From Pyrenopolyporus hunteri (Eukaryota; Ascomycota; Sordariomycetes; Xylariales; Hypoxylaceae), in assembly GCA_902806595.1 (NCBI GenBank), contig CADCXC010000013.1:620001-684000 (forward strand): a stretch of DNA of 64,000 nucleotides. The letters run 5' to 3'. Numbering within the stretch: position 1 is the first letter of the stretch; the number at the start of each line of letters is the position of its first letter. Positions 1 to 11,674 of this stretch are shown here, in pieces. The translations under genes were made by a program, and so were the position numbers. Below the pieces are notes generated by a model that ran no database searches, was not told the origin of the DNA, and worked only from the letters and a program-made list of their open reading frames with translations.

Positions 1-11
1 GCATATCTGAA

Positions 12-524
12 ATGAACGAGGCCGTGGGCTCGAATAATCGGGGAGGTATGGAGAAGCATATCCAGAACCTATTCGCCATGCTTCCACCTGATAAGAAGTG
101 CCACGTCCAGGCGGCCATAGATGCTCATGTTGAATATCTGTCTAACTCGGAAAAAGTATCAATGGCACGAATGCAAAGAATCCTAGATGATATCAGTTGC
201 GATGAGAAAAGACGGACATCGGGAAGCATGGGTGGGCCAGGGGTATACATATCGCGATGGCACTGCTTACTAGACGAGACCATCGTGACACCAAGCACAC
301 CACGAGGCCCGCCAAGGACAGGGAAAGAAGTAAAGGGCTTGAAAGCCCTCGGGAAGACCGAGGCTGTCGCCAGGTCGGAAGCCTGGGACCCAGACACCCT
401 AGATCAACAAGAGGAGAAGATGTGGCCGGCGCCTCCCGACGTCTCGGTGGTGATCGAAACCCTTGGGCCACAATTCAAAAGCCTTGTTGCTGATATTTCC
501 GCTAATTATCCGCCCGCCAAATAA
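12..524 (+). CDS. Hypothetical protein, possibly a 3' exon entering from the left edge
   Basis: A 170-residue open frame ends in TAA. The frame stays open upstream of the first ATG as far as the window edge, so this may be only the C-terminal part of a longer gene. I recognise no domain. The protein is hydrophilic, with basic and Pro-rich stretches and no signal peptide or membrane segment. Two antisense frames overlap it, so the strand choice rests only on this being the longest and most protein-like frame. Existence as a gene is uncertain. Confidence 0.35.
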   Translation: MNEAVGSNNRGGMEKHIQNLFAMLPPDKKCHVQAAIDAHVEYLSNSEKVSMARMQRILDDISCDEKRRTSGSMGGPGVYISRWHCLLDETIVTPSTPRGPPRTGKEVKGLKALGKTEAVARSEAWDPDTLDQQEEKMWPAPPDVSVVIETLGPQFKSLVADISANYPPAK

Positions 525-1045
525 GAGATACGAGCTCACGAGAGTTAGATGTCTGAGAGTTTATACAACGCGGCATCACGTTCTATACGATAATTTACGT
601 CATCGAGTTTACAGGCAGCATACGTTCCGACGTAATAGCTAATTAACTCAGTAGTTCCCGAATAAAGCTACAAGAATTAAAATTTAACTAGAGAGGCGTA
701 TGACACATGGTCTATTTAAGTGGCATTCAAGTCGGAGTTCTAATGAGGGTTTATTTTTAAAAATGGAATCAGGGCAATACTATAAAATAAGGAAAGAGAG
801 ATTTTAGTAATACAGACAACGGAAACTAGGCCAGCGATGTAAACGGACGCAAAATGCGCCCTGACTTCCAGGCCAAGTTCCTCATATATCTCCGTTAACG
901 CCAGTATCGTTCCAATTTCCCATTTCCAACCATGTCTGGAGTTATGTTTAATCGGGCCACTAGCAATGGCGGTAGAGGTACCCCTGAACAGTTGATTAGC
1001 GATCTTGGAGGAACAAAGGTGATCCAGGGATGGGAATTATTACCT
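525..1045. other. Intergenic, no gene seen
   Basis: AT-leaning sequence between the left-edge frame and the 3' end of the convergent secreted-repeat gene. I see no coding frame, RNA gene or repeat. It presumably holds two convergent 3' UTRs. Confidence 0.5.
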
Positions 1046-1906
1046 CTATTTACGGCCCAGGCCACCAGTGAGACCACCAAGAAGGCCGGAAATACCGTCT
1101 TCTTTCTTGGCTCCTTCCTTCTTGGCCCTGGACGCCTCGGTAGCGGACTTAGAGCCGGCGGCGCCGCCTCGAGAACCCTCGAACCCGGCCTTCGACCCTT
1201 CAGCAGCGGCTTGAGAGCCCTGGAATCCGGCTTTGGAGCCTTCTGCGGCGGCCCTGGAACCCTCAAATCCGGACTGGTAACCCTGGTCCGCAGCCTTCGA
1301 TCCCTCAAAGCCAGCCTTGGAGCCTTCGGCGGCGGCTTGGAAGCCGTCGGCCATGTCGAAGGAGGCCCTGTCACCACTGTTGAATCCGTCCTTGTCGTTG
1401 TGGGCGACGCCCTTCTTGGAAGCGCTGCGGTTGGCGCCGTAGCCGCCGGCCTTGCTGCCCTTGTCTCCGTGCCCGTAAGACTTGTGGCCCTCGGAGGCGG
1501 ACTTGTGTGCCTCCATGGCAGCCTTGTGGCCTTCCATGCTAGAGTTCTGCCCTTCCATGCCAGCAACCTGGCCTTGCTCGCTCGCCTTCTGGCCGAACAT
1601 TCCGGCGCCCTGGCTATTCTCGGCCGCCTTGTGGCCTTGACTACCAGCTTCCTGGCTGCCACCGATGGCCCCCTGCCCTTGCTTGTTGGACATGTGCTCT
1701 CCCTCGGCGGACTCATGGCCCTCCTTAGAGCCCGCGGCTAGGCCCCCGGCAACACCGGACATATGCGGCGCGGCGCGGGCGAAATGCTCGACCGCCTTGC
1801 CGGCGGAAGGGGCGACAGCGTCGGTACCTGGAGCTGAGTTGACTGGTGCGGTGTTCGCTGCTGCCGCGAGCAGGGAAATAAGGGCGATGAGTGCGCGTTG
1901 CTGCAT
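1046..1906 (-). CDS. Secreted Gly/Ala/Ser/Lys-rich heptapeptide-repeat protein
   Basis: An intronless frame encodes 286 residues. Residues 1-20 look like a classical signal peptide: a short basic start, a hydrophobic core of Leu/Ala/Ile, then an Ala-rich cleavage region near NTA-PV. The mature protein is low complexity. Two stretches are built on a seven-residue period: about residues 123-145 (EGHKAA-type units) and about 188-265 (AEGSKAG/FEGSRAA-type units, roughly eleven in a row). The tail is basic (KKEGAKKE) and ends with a short Gly/Leu segment. I know no family for it. The signal peptide and repeats suggest a secreted surface, matrix or effector-like protein, but that is inference. The opposite strand is also open for 269 codons because of the GC-rich repeat; the signal peptide decides in favour of this strand. 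Confidence 0.75.
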   Translation of the reverse strand: MQQRALIALISLLAAAANTAPVNSAPGTDAVAPSAGKAVEHFARAAPHMSGVAGGLAAGSKEGHESAEGEHMSNKQGQGAIGGSQEAGSQGHKAAENSQGAGMFGQKASEQGQVAGMEGQNSSMEGHKAAMEAHKSASEGHKSYGHGDKGSKAGGYGANRSASKKGVAHNDKDGFNSGDRASFDMADGFQAAAEGSKAGFEGSKAADQGYQSGFEGSRAAAEGSKAGFQGSQAAAEGSKAGFEGSRGGAAGSKSATEASRAKKEGAKKEDGISGLLGGLTGGLGRK

Positions 1907-2523
1907 TTTGACTGATTGGGGTAGTTGAAAAGGTTGTTGGGAAAGGATTGTGGGTAAGGATCAGGAAGTTAGGGTTCAAATGAGTGACTGTAAAGGAGCG
2001 ACTAGAAGCTTGGTGTTGATGAGGGAAGATCATGACCCCCGAAAGGCCAGGTTTGACGGCCTTTTGTATCCAAATGGCAACGGAAGGGAATAATGGCTGG
2101 GTGGAAAGATCCGATTCTACTACATGCCTACCATCCCTTGATTCTTAGCAATTGGATTTGCCTGACTCGCGATCTTGCGCCATGTCTTAGTCCATATAGG
2201 CGAGCCATTGGGTTGATCGGCACTTCAGGGATAATAATGAAGCGTCAAAGTCGCAACATGGAATTCATTTAAATTTTGAGGGAGACTATAAACGCCATAT
2301 TAGTCCCTGTTGAGCTTGTCCTATTGGCATATCTACTAGTGTATCGCATTCCCTTCATGATGTGTATATCAATACTATCCCCGGTACGGAATACACCTAC
2401 ACCGGCTGGTATGGAGTCAACAGAGACTTCTGCCACTGCACTACATTACATACGTAAATTATTGTCAAAGTCCCGTAAGACATTCGTACATCATCGTTCT
2501 AGATTTACGATCATTATTTTGGT
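1907..2523. other. Intergenic: upstream region of the secreted-repeat gene
   Basis: Contains the presumed promoter and 5' UTR of the minus-strand secreted-protein gene. A plus-strand frame at 2276-2527 has no recognisable features and is not called. No repeats or RNA genes seen. Confidence 0.45.
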
Positions 2524-2760
2524 CTAACACATCCCAACGCGTCGTTTACGATTTATAAATGCCCATAATGCCCATAGCAAAAGTATAACGACTACTACTA
2601 CAATGAAGAAAATCCCGGCCCAGGGGGCAAGACTTCCTCCGCTAGGTGGCCAGGCGAGGGATAGGGGCGGATCCTTTTTGAAACCTTCACACAAGGGATA
2701 ATCTTCGTCTGTGTATCCTAGCGGACACAAATTATACTTATGAAGAGCGTGGGGTGCCAT
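2524..2760 (-). CDS. Small single-pass membrane protein, unknown function
   Basis: A 78-residue frame from ATG to TAG. Residues 1-45 are polar to Pro/Gly-rich with two Cys. Residues about 47-69 form a strongly hydrophobic helix (run of Val/Ile/Leu plus Trp and Phe). A basic NRKRR patch follows directly and then a short tail. Under the positive-inside rule the C-terminus would be cytoplasmic. No family recognised. The coherent membrane-protein design makes it more likely real than a chance frame, but it is short and could be the last exon of a longer gene. Confidence 0.4.
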   Translation of the reverse strand: MAPHALHKYNLCPLGYTDEDYPLCEGFKKDPPLSLAWPPSGGSLAPWAGIFFIVVVVVILLLWALWAFINRKRRVGMC

Positions 2761-3631
2761 GATTCTTTATGAGACAGATATTGGGCCAAAAATCGTTTAG
2801 TAAGTGGCGAGAGTTGCTTACGCCCTTTATATGGCTTGTGTCTAGCATCTGAAACTGTTCAACATATTATTGTTCATTGCAAAAGTTGTTTGTATTCATT
2901 CCGCCACTCGATTTACGCACAATACCTTTGATGTATCAGCTGCATTATTTCACTACAGTACTTGGAAAATGAAAATTAAGCCTCTTTTCTCGGTGGTAAA
3001 TCGGTCTTCTATGACGTGATATAGCGATGTCGAGGCGACGTTAGAGTAATACCTGTGTATAACGGGTAGATTGATATTAGAATCTACATACAAATTCCAC
3101 CGAAACGCGTGCAATGGTGGTTCTGGTTACCAATAAGAACGAATTTTATATATATAACTCAACTCCTATGTGAGAACCAAGGCATCAAGTTGACTTCGCC
3201 CAGCCTAATGTAACCCGATAGAAAGCCCTAATCAGTAGGCGATCTTCGTCACAGTTCCGTATATGACTATAGGCCTAAGAGAATATAATAGTGCGGATAG
3301 CGCGAGTCCTTCACCTAGAGTAGCTTTGCCGGGCAGATCTAATATCTAATGCGTAGTGAAAGTATGATTTAGGAAATAGGTACCATGGATGCACATATAT
3401 GCATCATTTAACTGACTACTTCAACCAATAGACCTAGTATAACCCCTATACGGCTTTGTGTATGATTAGTCCTAATCCCTTTTACCTGCTACGGAACTGT
3501 ACAGACTGGATGTTGGTGTATTCATTAGAAACTAAAAGTGGAACTATCGTGAGTACTGGTATGACCGGACATTAGATTACCACCGTAATTTGACTGCTGG
3601 GGATATCTTCATCGAAGTGCATCGTAGCCAA
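2761..3631. other. Intergenic, no gene seen
   Basis: About 870 bases of unremarkable AT-leaning sequence downstream of the beta-glucosidase gene. No frame, RNA gene or repeat that I can support. Confidence 0.5.
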
Positions 3632-6354
3632 CTAGACTCTGATGCTACCGCTTAGTCTGATATCCCGGCTGCTTGACCCAACATATATATCATACAGGCC
3701 TTCCTGTATGACCCATCCCTGAGTAACAACATCCCATACGCTAAGATCACGCCTTGTCAGCTCAAAGCTAACACCAGCCGACTCCCCAGGAGAGAGGGGG
3801 ACTTTCTCAAATCCACGTAGCTGCTTCGGAGGGCTATTCGGAATGCCGACATACAACTGCGCTACCTCTGCGCCGGATACAACGCCAGTATTTATAACTG
3901 TCGCGTTGACTACGATCGCAGTATCCCACAAGCTTTCGTCGCTACTCGAAGTACAGGAGCCAAGCGGCTCAGGACGAATATTTAACGATTCGAGTGAGAG
4001 GGAAGAGAAGTTAAATGTCGTGTATGATAAACCGTAGCCGAACTCGAAGCGTGGGGTAATATTCTTCTCGTCAAAGTGGCGGTAGTCAACGTAAACCCCT
4101 TCAGTGAAGTCACATTGCGGGTCTGTCGTATTGGACGGCCCCCGGCCGCAAGGGGCGTAGACTGAATAATCGCTTTCGTTCTTGGCCAACGTATACGGCA
4201 GCTTTCCCGAGAATCCAGCTTCGCCGTAAAGCAGCTTCACCAAAGCCTCTCCGCTATCTTGGCCTGGTAGGTGGGCAATAATCGCCGCAGTGACGTTGGG
4301 ATGATCGATCCATTGGTCTACCAGACGGATGCCCGCCGCGTGGATTACGACGATCGTGTTCGAACACTTAGAGGCAACGTTCAAGACGAGCCCATCGCTA
4401 AAATCATCATGAAGCCCATCTCGGTCCCATCCTTCGGTAGCAATGGCGTTAATGAATACTAAGCAGGCGTCAGAGGCCGCGTTGACGTCAGGGTTAGGTG
4501 AAGTCAAGTCCCAGTTGACCCAGGTGCCGTCGGCTCTAGCCCTCTGTTGAATGGCACTCAACGGCTACGTTGAAGTCAGTAATGCTGGTAGAGAAATCAA
4601 TCCGGCTTCTTACATCATTGATATAGGCCGGACCATTGGCACCAGCCCTTCCACCAGTGACAATTGTGCCGCCTTTAGCAGCTTGATCGAAATGTCGTTC
4701 CGTCCCTAATACTGCTTGGCCCATTTCTGCGGACGACGTGTACCCTAGCTGAAAGAGGATATCCGTATTCTTGGTATCGGGGACCGTGGCATCGTAACCG
4801 TAAATAGATAGCATAGTAGGATTTTCCTTGAAAGGCAAGGAACCCTCGTTCTTGACCAGAACATGACCAGCTATCGCGCCTTCTAGTATCACTGGCTTAG
4901 ATTCAGGGATGCGGGCATCGACTTGTTCGTGCGGCTGGGTGAGATTTTTCATCCCAATACCTGGAACGGGGAAGTTGCTGCCATCTTGACCCACGAAGTA
5001 CCATGCTGCGAGAATCCTAGAATCATTGAGTGGTCCAGTCGTAACCTAAGAGTTGGCTAGTTTCCTCACCTCGTTGCCATATCCGTAACTCTATCCTCAC
5101 TGATCGATCCGTTGCGAACGGCGTCAGTCAGGTTATTCCCCCAAAAGCCGCCTCCGGGCATAAGCACTGCGGTAAGAATTAGTTAACCCCTATTAGTCGG
5201 CCTGTGCTCTCAGGATACGCCCGAGGTAAACGTCCTTCGGTCGGCTTATTTACGAAGCCTAATAAATGAACAGGTAGGGGTAAATGAGCAATCGGCGGCA
5301 CATACTATCCAGTCCTGCATCTGCACTCTCGAGTTTATGCTGGGCATTCCAGTCAAGGAGCACGAATCCATCAAAAGCGAGTTCGCCTTTAAGGACCCCG
5401 TTCAGAAGCTTACTGTTCTCACAGCCGTACGTGTTATTGATTCTGTTGTAAGAACACATAACTGAGGCGACACCGGCCCTTACACCATCCATAAACGGCC
5501 AGAGGTATAGTTCGTGAAGCGTCTTATCATCGATATTAGCTGAGACCGCTTCGACGCCAAAGTACGGCCGCCGATACGTCTCCTGTTCATTGGCGATAAA
5601 ATGCTAAAAGGGCGGAGTTAGCAATTCCGCGTCAGACAATATATATTAGCGCATTAGATGGAGACCTTCTGATTCGCAATCACGCCGGCGTCCTGGTGCC
5701 CAATGATAGTCTCCGCATTCAATTGTCCAGACAGATACGGATCGATAGAAAAGCCCTCCCAGTTTCGACCTCCTAGAGGAGACCTCCCTAGCGGGCCAGC
5801 ATTGGGCCCAAGCACGACGTTGACTGAGGAGGTGTAAGTTTCCCGCATCAAAAGCGTCGTGGTGAGTCTTGTAGACACCTACCGCCTTTGGCTTTGAACT
5901 CATGCCCAATATGGAAGCCTCTTTGATATGTCAGGTTCCGATCCCAACTAGCGCCAACATGAATCGCCGAAGGGTACGAATTAACAAGGTCGGTAGCCCG
6001 AACCCCATTTCCGGCGTCGTGTAGACACATACCGGGCCAATTGAGCCTCGGCACGGTTCCAGTATTGCCGGCGCAGACATTATCGCTAACAGTGAAGCCC
6101 CGCGTGATGTTTACTTTCTCTTCCAACGTCATTTGCCCTACGAGGCTGCGGGCGCTCTTATACGCATCGGCCCATACACCCGCTCCTTTTCCAGGCGCTA
6201 CCAATAAAGATGAGCGATTGACCCAGCTCATGTCTAGGTTCCGTTAATACTTACGCGACGGGAGGACTACCGGCGACTGCGCATAGCTGCTTCTCACCGG
6301 GGCCGATGTGACAAGCGGCAATGCGAGGAGAGCCGCTGCTAGCGACGACAACAT
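3632..6354 (-). CDS. Secreted beta-glucosidase, glycoside hydrolase family 3
   Basis: Hydrolyses terminal beta-D-glucosyl residues of cello-oligosaccharides or other glucosides, outside the cell. Seven exons (minus order): 6354-6255, 6197-5883, 5823-5666, 5603-5306, 5166-5070, 5016-4614, 4564-3632, giving 767 residues. Residues 1-18 are a signal peptide (MLSSLAAALLALPLVTSA). Family signatures follow: QMTLEEKVN, a GPLGR...GGRNWEGFS block, KHFIANEQE, and the nucleophile region DGFVLLDWNAQH with the catalytic Asp at about residue 275. The C-terminal sandwich contains HLPGQDSGEAL, and an FN3-like domain runs to the end (LRGFEKVPLSPGES). Introns are 49-139 nt; the donor at 5665 (GTCTCC) is non-standard. 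Length fits typical fungal GH3 enzymes. The residue before the catalytic Asp is Leu where Ser is usual. Confidence 0.93.
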
Positions 6355-9300
6355 TGCGACGACAATACGGGAACGATCTTAGGGAGACCAACCACCACGC
6401 AACGTGTTTGGAGTCTGAGGTTCTTACGCTTTGGTCTAATAAGGCGGATGCCCGTTGTTTTAATTGCTGCCGTGACCCCGGATGCCTGCATTGTGACATG
6501 GATCCGATGACGCTCCATCCGCTTGGCAATTCGGCCAGTGCGACAAAGGATTCTAGAAATGTTCACCGCTTCAACCTTCGGGTTCCTTGCCGGTTTGCCA
6601 TAAGATAATCTACGTACTCCTGTTACTAAGCCTCGGTATATTAGGGGAGTCCAATAAGACCGGAGCGAACGTATTGTATAAAGCATGAAAGTGAGATCGG
6701 GCCTATCATAAGAGCAGTACTGAAGCCACCTACAATCACACCAAATTAAATAGGTACTCTCACTAGTAATAGGGTTGATATCAGAAAGATGGGGTGAAGT
6801 AAAAACCTTAGTCACTTTCAATAAGAGCATATATTGCATGGTGTTTGTCTAAAATTCCAACAGGCGTGTTATAACATTTTATTAATTGCCAACATAGAGT
6901 AGCCTATCACAAGATTGAGAAGCCTAAGGGCATAAAACATGACCTACACTTACCTGACGAATTCCCTCGCCGTTGATTCTCTCTGCCTCAAGAAAGTATA
7001 TGTATATAGCCATTTCCTTCAAACACTTCCCTTGAATGTGAAGGTGGATAGTCGTCGACAGCTTTAATTAACAATATCTATTCATAGACTATTGCCCTCA
7101 CCGCTGTTCACAACATACGAGGAATAGGGGTTATTCGGTTACACACAGCATTATTTGGACATGCTTGGTATCTGCGCGCTTTTTAACGAAAGTCGCACAC
7201 ACCTGTAACATATCGAAGGGGCTTCGTGGGCTTTACGCACCCTATTAGGTCCCTAGATAAGAGGAGTTGGACGGGTCTAGAAGATTCAAGTCTACAGAAT
7301 GATGAATAGCGGCGACTTGAAACCGTACATTCCCGGCATCATGCATCGACCAAGGCGCCCTCCTTAAAAGAGGTTCCAACGAGAAGTCAGACCTATATAA
7401 AGATGCACAGACGAAAAAATGGGTGGTTGATACATGCAACCGCGACGGCCGTGTTGTGAGGTTGTACATGCCTATTTCCCTATATTGGTGGCTAATTCTG
7501 CATCGGAACCTTTTCAGAAAAGGGAACAATGAAGGTATGAAAGGAAAGGGTGGTGGTGTGACAAACAACGCAGGCGTGCCGGCAAAGCAGAAGCCTGCCG
7601 CTGGGTCAATAATAACGGCACTTATCGATCCACGCAAGACCATTCATAGTGTAAGTGCAATCCAACTTAGGAGCATGCCCTGCCTGATGCATTGATTCCG
7701 TTGAAAAGTCTATATATAAGAGGCGAAGTCAACCTCGGATTAACCACAAACAACGGTTTAACAAAAGGATACCGGTACCGGTCAGCGCACGGAGAGTCGA
7801 TACATGTACGGATGTGATTATCAAAAGTTCCGCCTATACTGAGAAAGATTCACTACCTAGTTGTTCTAGAATCCTATCAATCCGTCATTGGCATGTTCCG
7901 TTAGGTATTCTTAGGGAAGTACCACTATTATCTCCGGCGCTGGGTTCCCAGCGATATCCACTGAGATTTAGTGGACACCCGCTAAACTATAGTGGATATC
8001 ACTTACAATTCGGCGTATATAGCTGGCACGACTGTTGGTAGCACTTAATAAACGGTTAGCAGATATTTCTAATATGGACAGAACTCTGGAAAACCGCATC
8101 GGTATAAGACAAGGGTATATAATTGTAGTGCACGGATCCGTAGTCCTAGGCTGGACGAAGACCTAGGTACCTACATAGTAGGTAAGGTAAGTACCTATTC
8201 ATACAATGATAATATTCCTACGTCCCGAGTTTAGGGAACGCTATCATAGATCTAAGATCTTCCATGCAGGAGGTGCATGGCCCTGACTCCATACAATAAA
8301 GCTGAATATAGCACGCTGCTAACTCTTTACTGTGGAATTTGTGCGCAGCGATGTCCCTAGTTTTAACCCTTCCGGGGGATATCTCCTTTGTTCGTTACTC
8401 CTCAGTTCGTTGATGCGGGGGAAGAAGGGATGCTGCGTGCGAGAAAAGACGAAAACGGGGAGAATGAAAGGAAATGGAGGGGTACATTGCCCCTATTGCC
8501 TATTACCTATTGCCCTAGATACAGGTACCTAGGTATGCCTAGCAGTTGAGCGAGCTACCTAACAGCTAGGTAACACGCCTATTGACCAGAAAGGTTACAG
8601 TGGCTAAGCCTCTATGCTGCCTGCGACGATTCCTCCCGTCCCTAAGGTCTCGCCCCCACCACTCGTAGACCTACGATTAGTTGCCTTCTCGTACCATGTA
8701 GCTGTAGTTACCGTATTTCTAGGGCTACCTATTTAGAGGTAATATAGCTATTGGCACGTATGAGCGATGGCATTGGATGCGATACAGGAAAGAGCGGATA
8801 CGAAGCGCGACTTTAATGGAATCTTGAACAGAGAAGGCCAGCGCCGTAGTTAGAATTAGCGACTTCTTTAGTGATGAATGATTCGACGTTAGTATCAAAT
8901 TTATTAAGGTGGCAATCCTCATAAGTCAATTCAGCCGGTCAGTAAGAAAAGGTCATGATGTTAAGACGGACGATGCAACCCTTATATCAACCACGGGGGG
9001 TTGAAAGGGGATCAAGTCACGTTCAAATTAGGCACTAATCCTGCGAAGAGTACAGAGAAAGCAAACCGGGGACTGCGATACAGATCGATTCGTATGGCCT
9101 AGAACCCTGCCAATTTCATGAAATCGTGTCCCGCCTGATTAACCGTTCGTGATGCCAAACTATGATACAAGGTGGCGATGGCTTCTCGCAAACCAAATCA
9201 TCAAGAGCCGAGAGTGAATTTCCTTTTCCCTTTTTCTGTGACGCCCCTGCTATGGACACATGAGAAACGAGAATATGCGATAGGAGCTAGTTGGACAGGC

Positions 9301-9470
9301 TCATACATAGCCTATCATCCAGAGTAGAGCGACAACGGAGACTCGCCTGTGAAGAGGCGCGCGTCGGACGATGTGCAAGGCGCAGGCCTGAGCGCAATAG
9401 TACGGGACTGCGATGTACTATGCGTTCAACAGAGTATGCTGCGTTAGAGTGACTTCAAAACGGCGTCGCT
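6355..9470. other. Long intergenic region with short inverted repeats, no supported gene
   Basis: About 3.1 kb between the beta-glucosidase promoter and the 3' end of the Tom22 gene. It contains an imperfect hairpin at 7953-8000, a CCTAGGTACC-type tract at 8161-8200, and a minus-strand frame (7245-7643) with a short HDAGN-like match to the GH3 protein. Several other short frames lack domain, signal-peptide or intron evidence and are not called. Confidence 0.45.
7953..8000. repeat. Imperfect 48-bp inverted repeat (hairpin)
   Basis: The outer ten bases on each side (GATATCCACT and AGTGGATATC) are exact reverse complements. The inner part pairs less well, giving a stem of about 20 bp around a short loop. 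It could be a small transposon remnant or a transcript hairpin; no further evidence. Confidence 0.6.
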
Positions 9471-10129
9471 CTATAGAGAAGGCTTGGCCGCGTTGCCGAG
9501 GGCGGCGCCGATATGCTGGGCAGTTGAAGAGCCGCTGTCGTTGCCGCTACCGCCGGCGGTGAGGATCTGATAGTCTAGTTAGCTATCACTGTGTTTCCTT
9601 GGCCTAGAAACCGGTAGCAGGAGAGCTCACCTCGCCGCCCATCTCGCGCATCTTCATCTCTTTCTCCATTTCCATGACCTGCTGCTCCTCGGCCCACGCG
9701 AGAGCCCAAGGCACGCCCAGGATAAGCGCCGAGGTGCTGATCACCCAGAGAGTCTTGCTGCCGAAGGAGAACACGCTCGAGACTGCGTTGTTGGCCGCGT
9801 TGAACTTGTTCGCGATAGACGTTCGGGTCTGCGGGGAAATGATATCTCGAAGCGCATAGATGCGCTCGGCAAGAGTCTCGCTCGACGGGTCGTACTCGGA
9901 GTCGGTGGAGATTTCAGAGTCTGGATGAAGTAAACATTAGTTGGCTGGCTCAACTGAGGCTTGGGCTAGAGGCCAAGGTGACAAATGATGCATGATCCCA
10001 AAGTTTGGATCTTGGATCATCTTCTCTATAAGCTCGCGACGTACCGGTGTCAGTGAAATCATCATCCTCCTCGGGACCGGGCTGGCCCGACTCAAAGTGC
10101 TCATCGACTACCTCAGTAAGCTGCACCAT
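9471..10129 (-). CDS. tom22: Mitochondrial import receptor subunit Tom22
   Basis: Central receptor of the TOM complex, anchored in the outer mitochondrial membrane. Three exons (minus order): 10129-10045, 9920-9631, 9566-9471, giving 156 residues. The N-terminal domain is acidic (runs of Asp/Glu, residues about 5-45), as expected for binding presequences. The conserved segment ETLAERIYALRDIISP lies at 43-58. One membrane helix (about 85-105) contains the conserved Pro near residue 99, and a short C-terminal tail follows. The overall order closely matches fungal Tom22. An in-frame ATG lies upstream at 10267, but MVQLTEV is the start expected for the family, so I start at 10129. Introns are 124 and 64 nt. 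Confidence 0.93.
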
Positions 10130-11674
10130 GGTGTCAAGGAAAGGAAACGCGTTGACTTGGTCGGAGTCTGGGATGAGGCAAAAACAGTAATCAGTTTTTT
10201 TGTTCGCTCGAACTGGAGTGTTTGGAGGAGCGGGCGGAAAATCTTCATCATCGAATGGAGAATCCATCGTTATCTCCTTATCACCCTTATCCGACTTGCA
10301 GGGGTCCGGGGTGTATGGGTCGATGTTAGGATGATGAGACTAAAGATCGGCGTTAAATTGACAGTCGCCGAGAAAAGTTGCTTTTATGGGAAAGGTGGGA
10401 CGGGTGGGATGATTGCGAAAGTCGTCGATTTGCTAATTTACCGTGCTACCATGATTTGGGACATTCATTATATACATGCACATGTATTTATCAGAGCTTG
10501 CCCCTCACTACGATACAAAAATACATGATAAGGCTGTCGTTTTACCAAAAATGCTATAAATCACCGGCAGTACCTAGGTACCTATCTACATAGGTAGATA
10601 GGTACTCGGTAAACTCTCGAATCGCCGCCTGTTTCGTTCAAAGCCGCGACTGAATGTACCTAGCTACATGTACGTCTAAACTGCGTGCATCGATTCTGAT
10701 TTTATTAAGAACTAGATGTACTTGGTAGGTACGCAGACCTAGGTACATGGGCAGTTCAATACATATATCTTTGTACCTATGTGATCTCTGATTCTTCGAC
10801 TTTATGTACCTAGGTACTTATCTATGTACGTACGGAATGAATGCTAAAGATCAGTTTTCCGCTCCAGCCTTGGTGATAATTGTGAATAATGGCACTTAGC
10901 TTTTGATCCCTAATTGCGCATGACGTCATCGGCTAACAAAAGCGGCTCACTCTTGTATGCGACTCTGCCCGAACCAGAGCACAACTGAACACAAACAATT
11001 TATACAAAATTATTAGGTGTACGTACCTCTGACCGGTGAGCAAGTTCGCCGTCGGGTGTCTGAAGTCTTTAGGATTCGACCGATGGGCCTTATTCCTACA
11101 GGTACCGAGGTGCCTACTAAACTCTTAATATAGGTAGGTAGCTATGTAGTCATCTCTGATCTGGTGGGGGTTGCAAAATAGGTATACTTGATAAGTGAGG
11201 TGGGTAGGTAGCTAACTTTGTTGGCCTAGGGGCTCGCAAAATCAACGCTGGAAGCCTTGGTAAAAATACCTACCTAGGTTACGACCTAAGCTACCACTTA
11301 GCATACCTAGGTACCTACCTAGGTACCTATGCTCAGTAAATCCTGTGAATTACCAACTAGAATTAAGTAACAAATGTATATCCTGGCTTTGCCTATATAC
11401 AAAAATATTAATTCTCATATACAAGACAGGTAGTTTTACTCTCTATCTCAATATCATATACGCTTAACTAGAACCGTAGATCATGACCAATTGCTCCTAT
11501 AATCGTCCTAATACGTTCAATACGTCAAGGTCCGCATGTTAATGAATCCCGCTCTATGTAATAGGAAGATACCTATTGACGCTGTGCCGTACATATTCTT
11601 TCTACTCGCTTCCATTTTGCCACACCTCGTCGGCGAACCCCTCAAATAAAAATAAAATCTTATGAGCATGCGTC
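10130..11674. other. Intergenic region rich in CCTAGGTACC palindromes
   Basis: The Tom22 promoter region and the 3' side of the antiporter gene. It holds several self-complementary tracts built from ACCTA/TAGGT units, notably 10570-10606, around 10735-10750, around 10807-10822 and 11268-11330. A plus-strand frame at 9992-10528 overlaps Tom22 antisense and is not called. Confidence 0.5.
11268..11330. repeat. Palindromic CCTAGGTACCTA microsatellite-like tract
   Basis: The tract repeats ACCTAGGTACCT units, each its own reverse complement, so the stretch can fold on itself. The same motif recurs at many intergenic sites in this window (for example 8161-8200, 10570-10606, 16378-16425, 20302-20325). 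Confidence 0.7.

Noticed and set aside
932..1741. 269-codon open frame opposite the secreted-repeat gene
   Set aside because: It mirrors the GC-rich heptapeptide repeat; the other strand has a clear signal peptide and a complete gene layout.
4565..4613. Apparent frameshift in the GH3 gene
   Set aside because: A 49-nt GT-AG intron with a CTGAC branch site removes it and restores the conserved PLSAIQQRA segment.
10130..10267. Upstream in-frame ATG that would lengthen Tom22 by 46 residues
   Set aside because: Fungal Tom22 proteins begin at the MVQLTEV-type start; the extra segment has no support.
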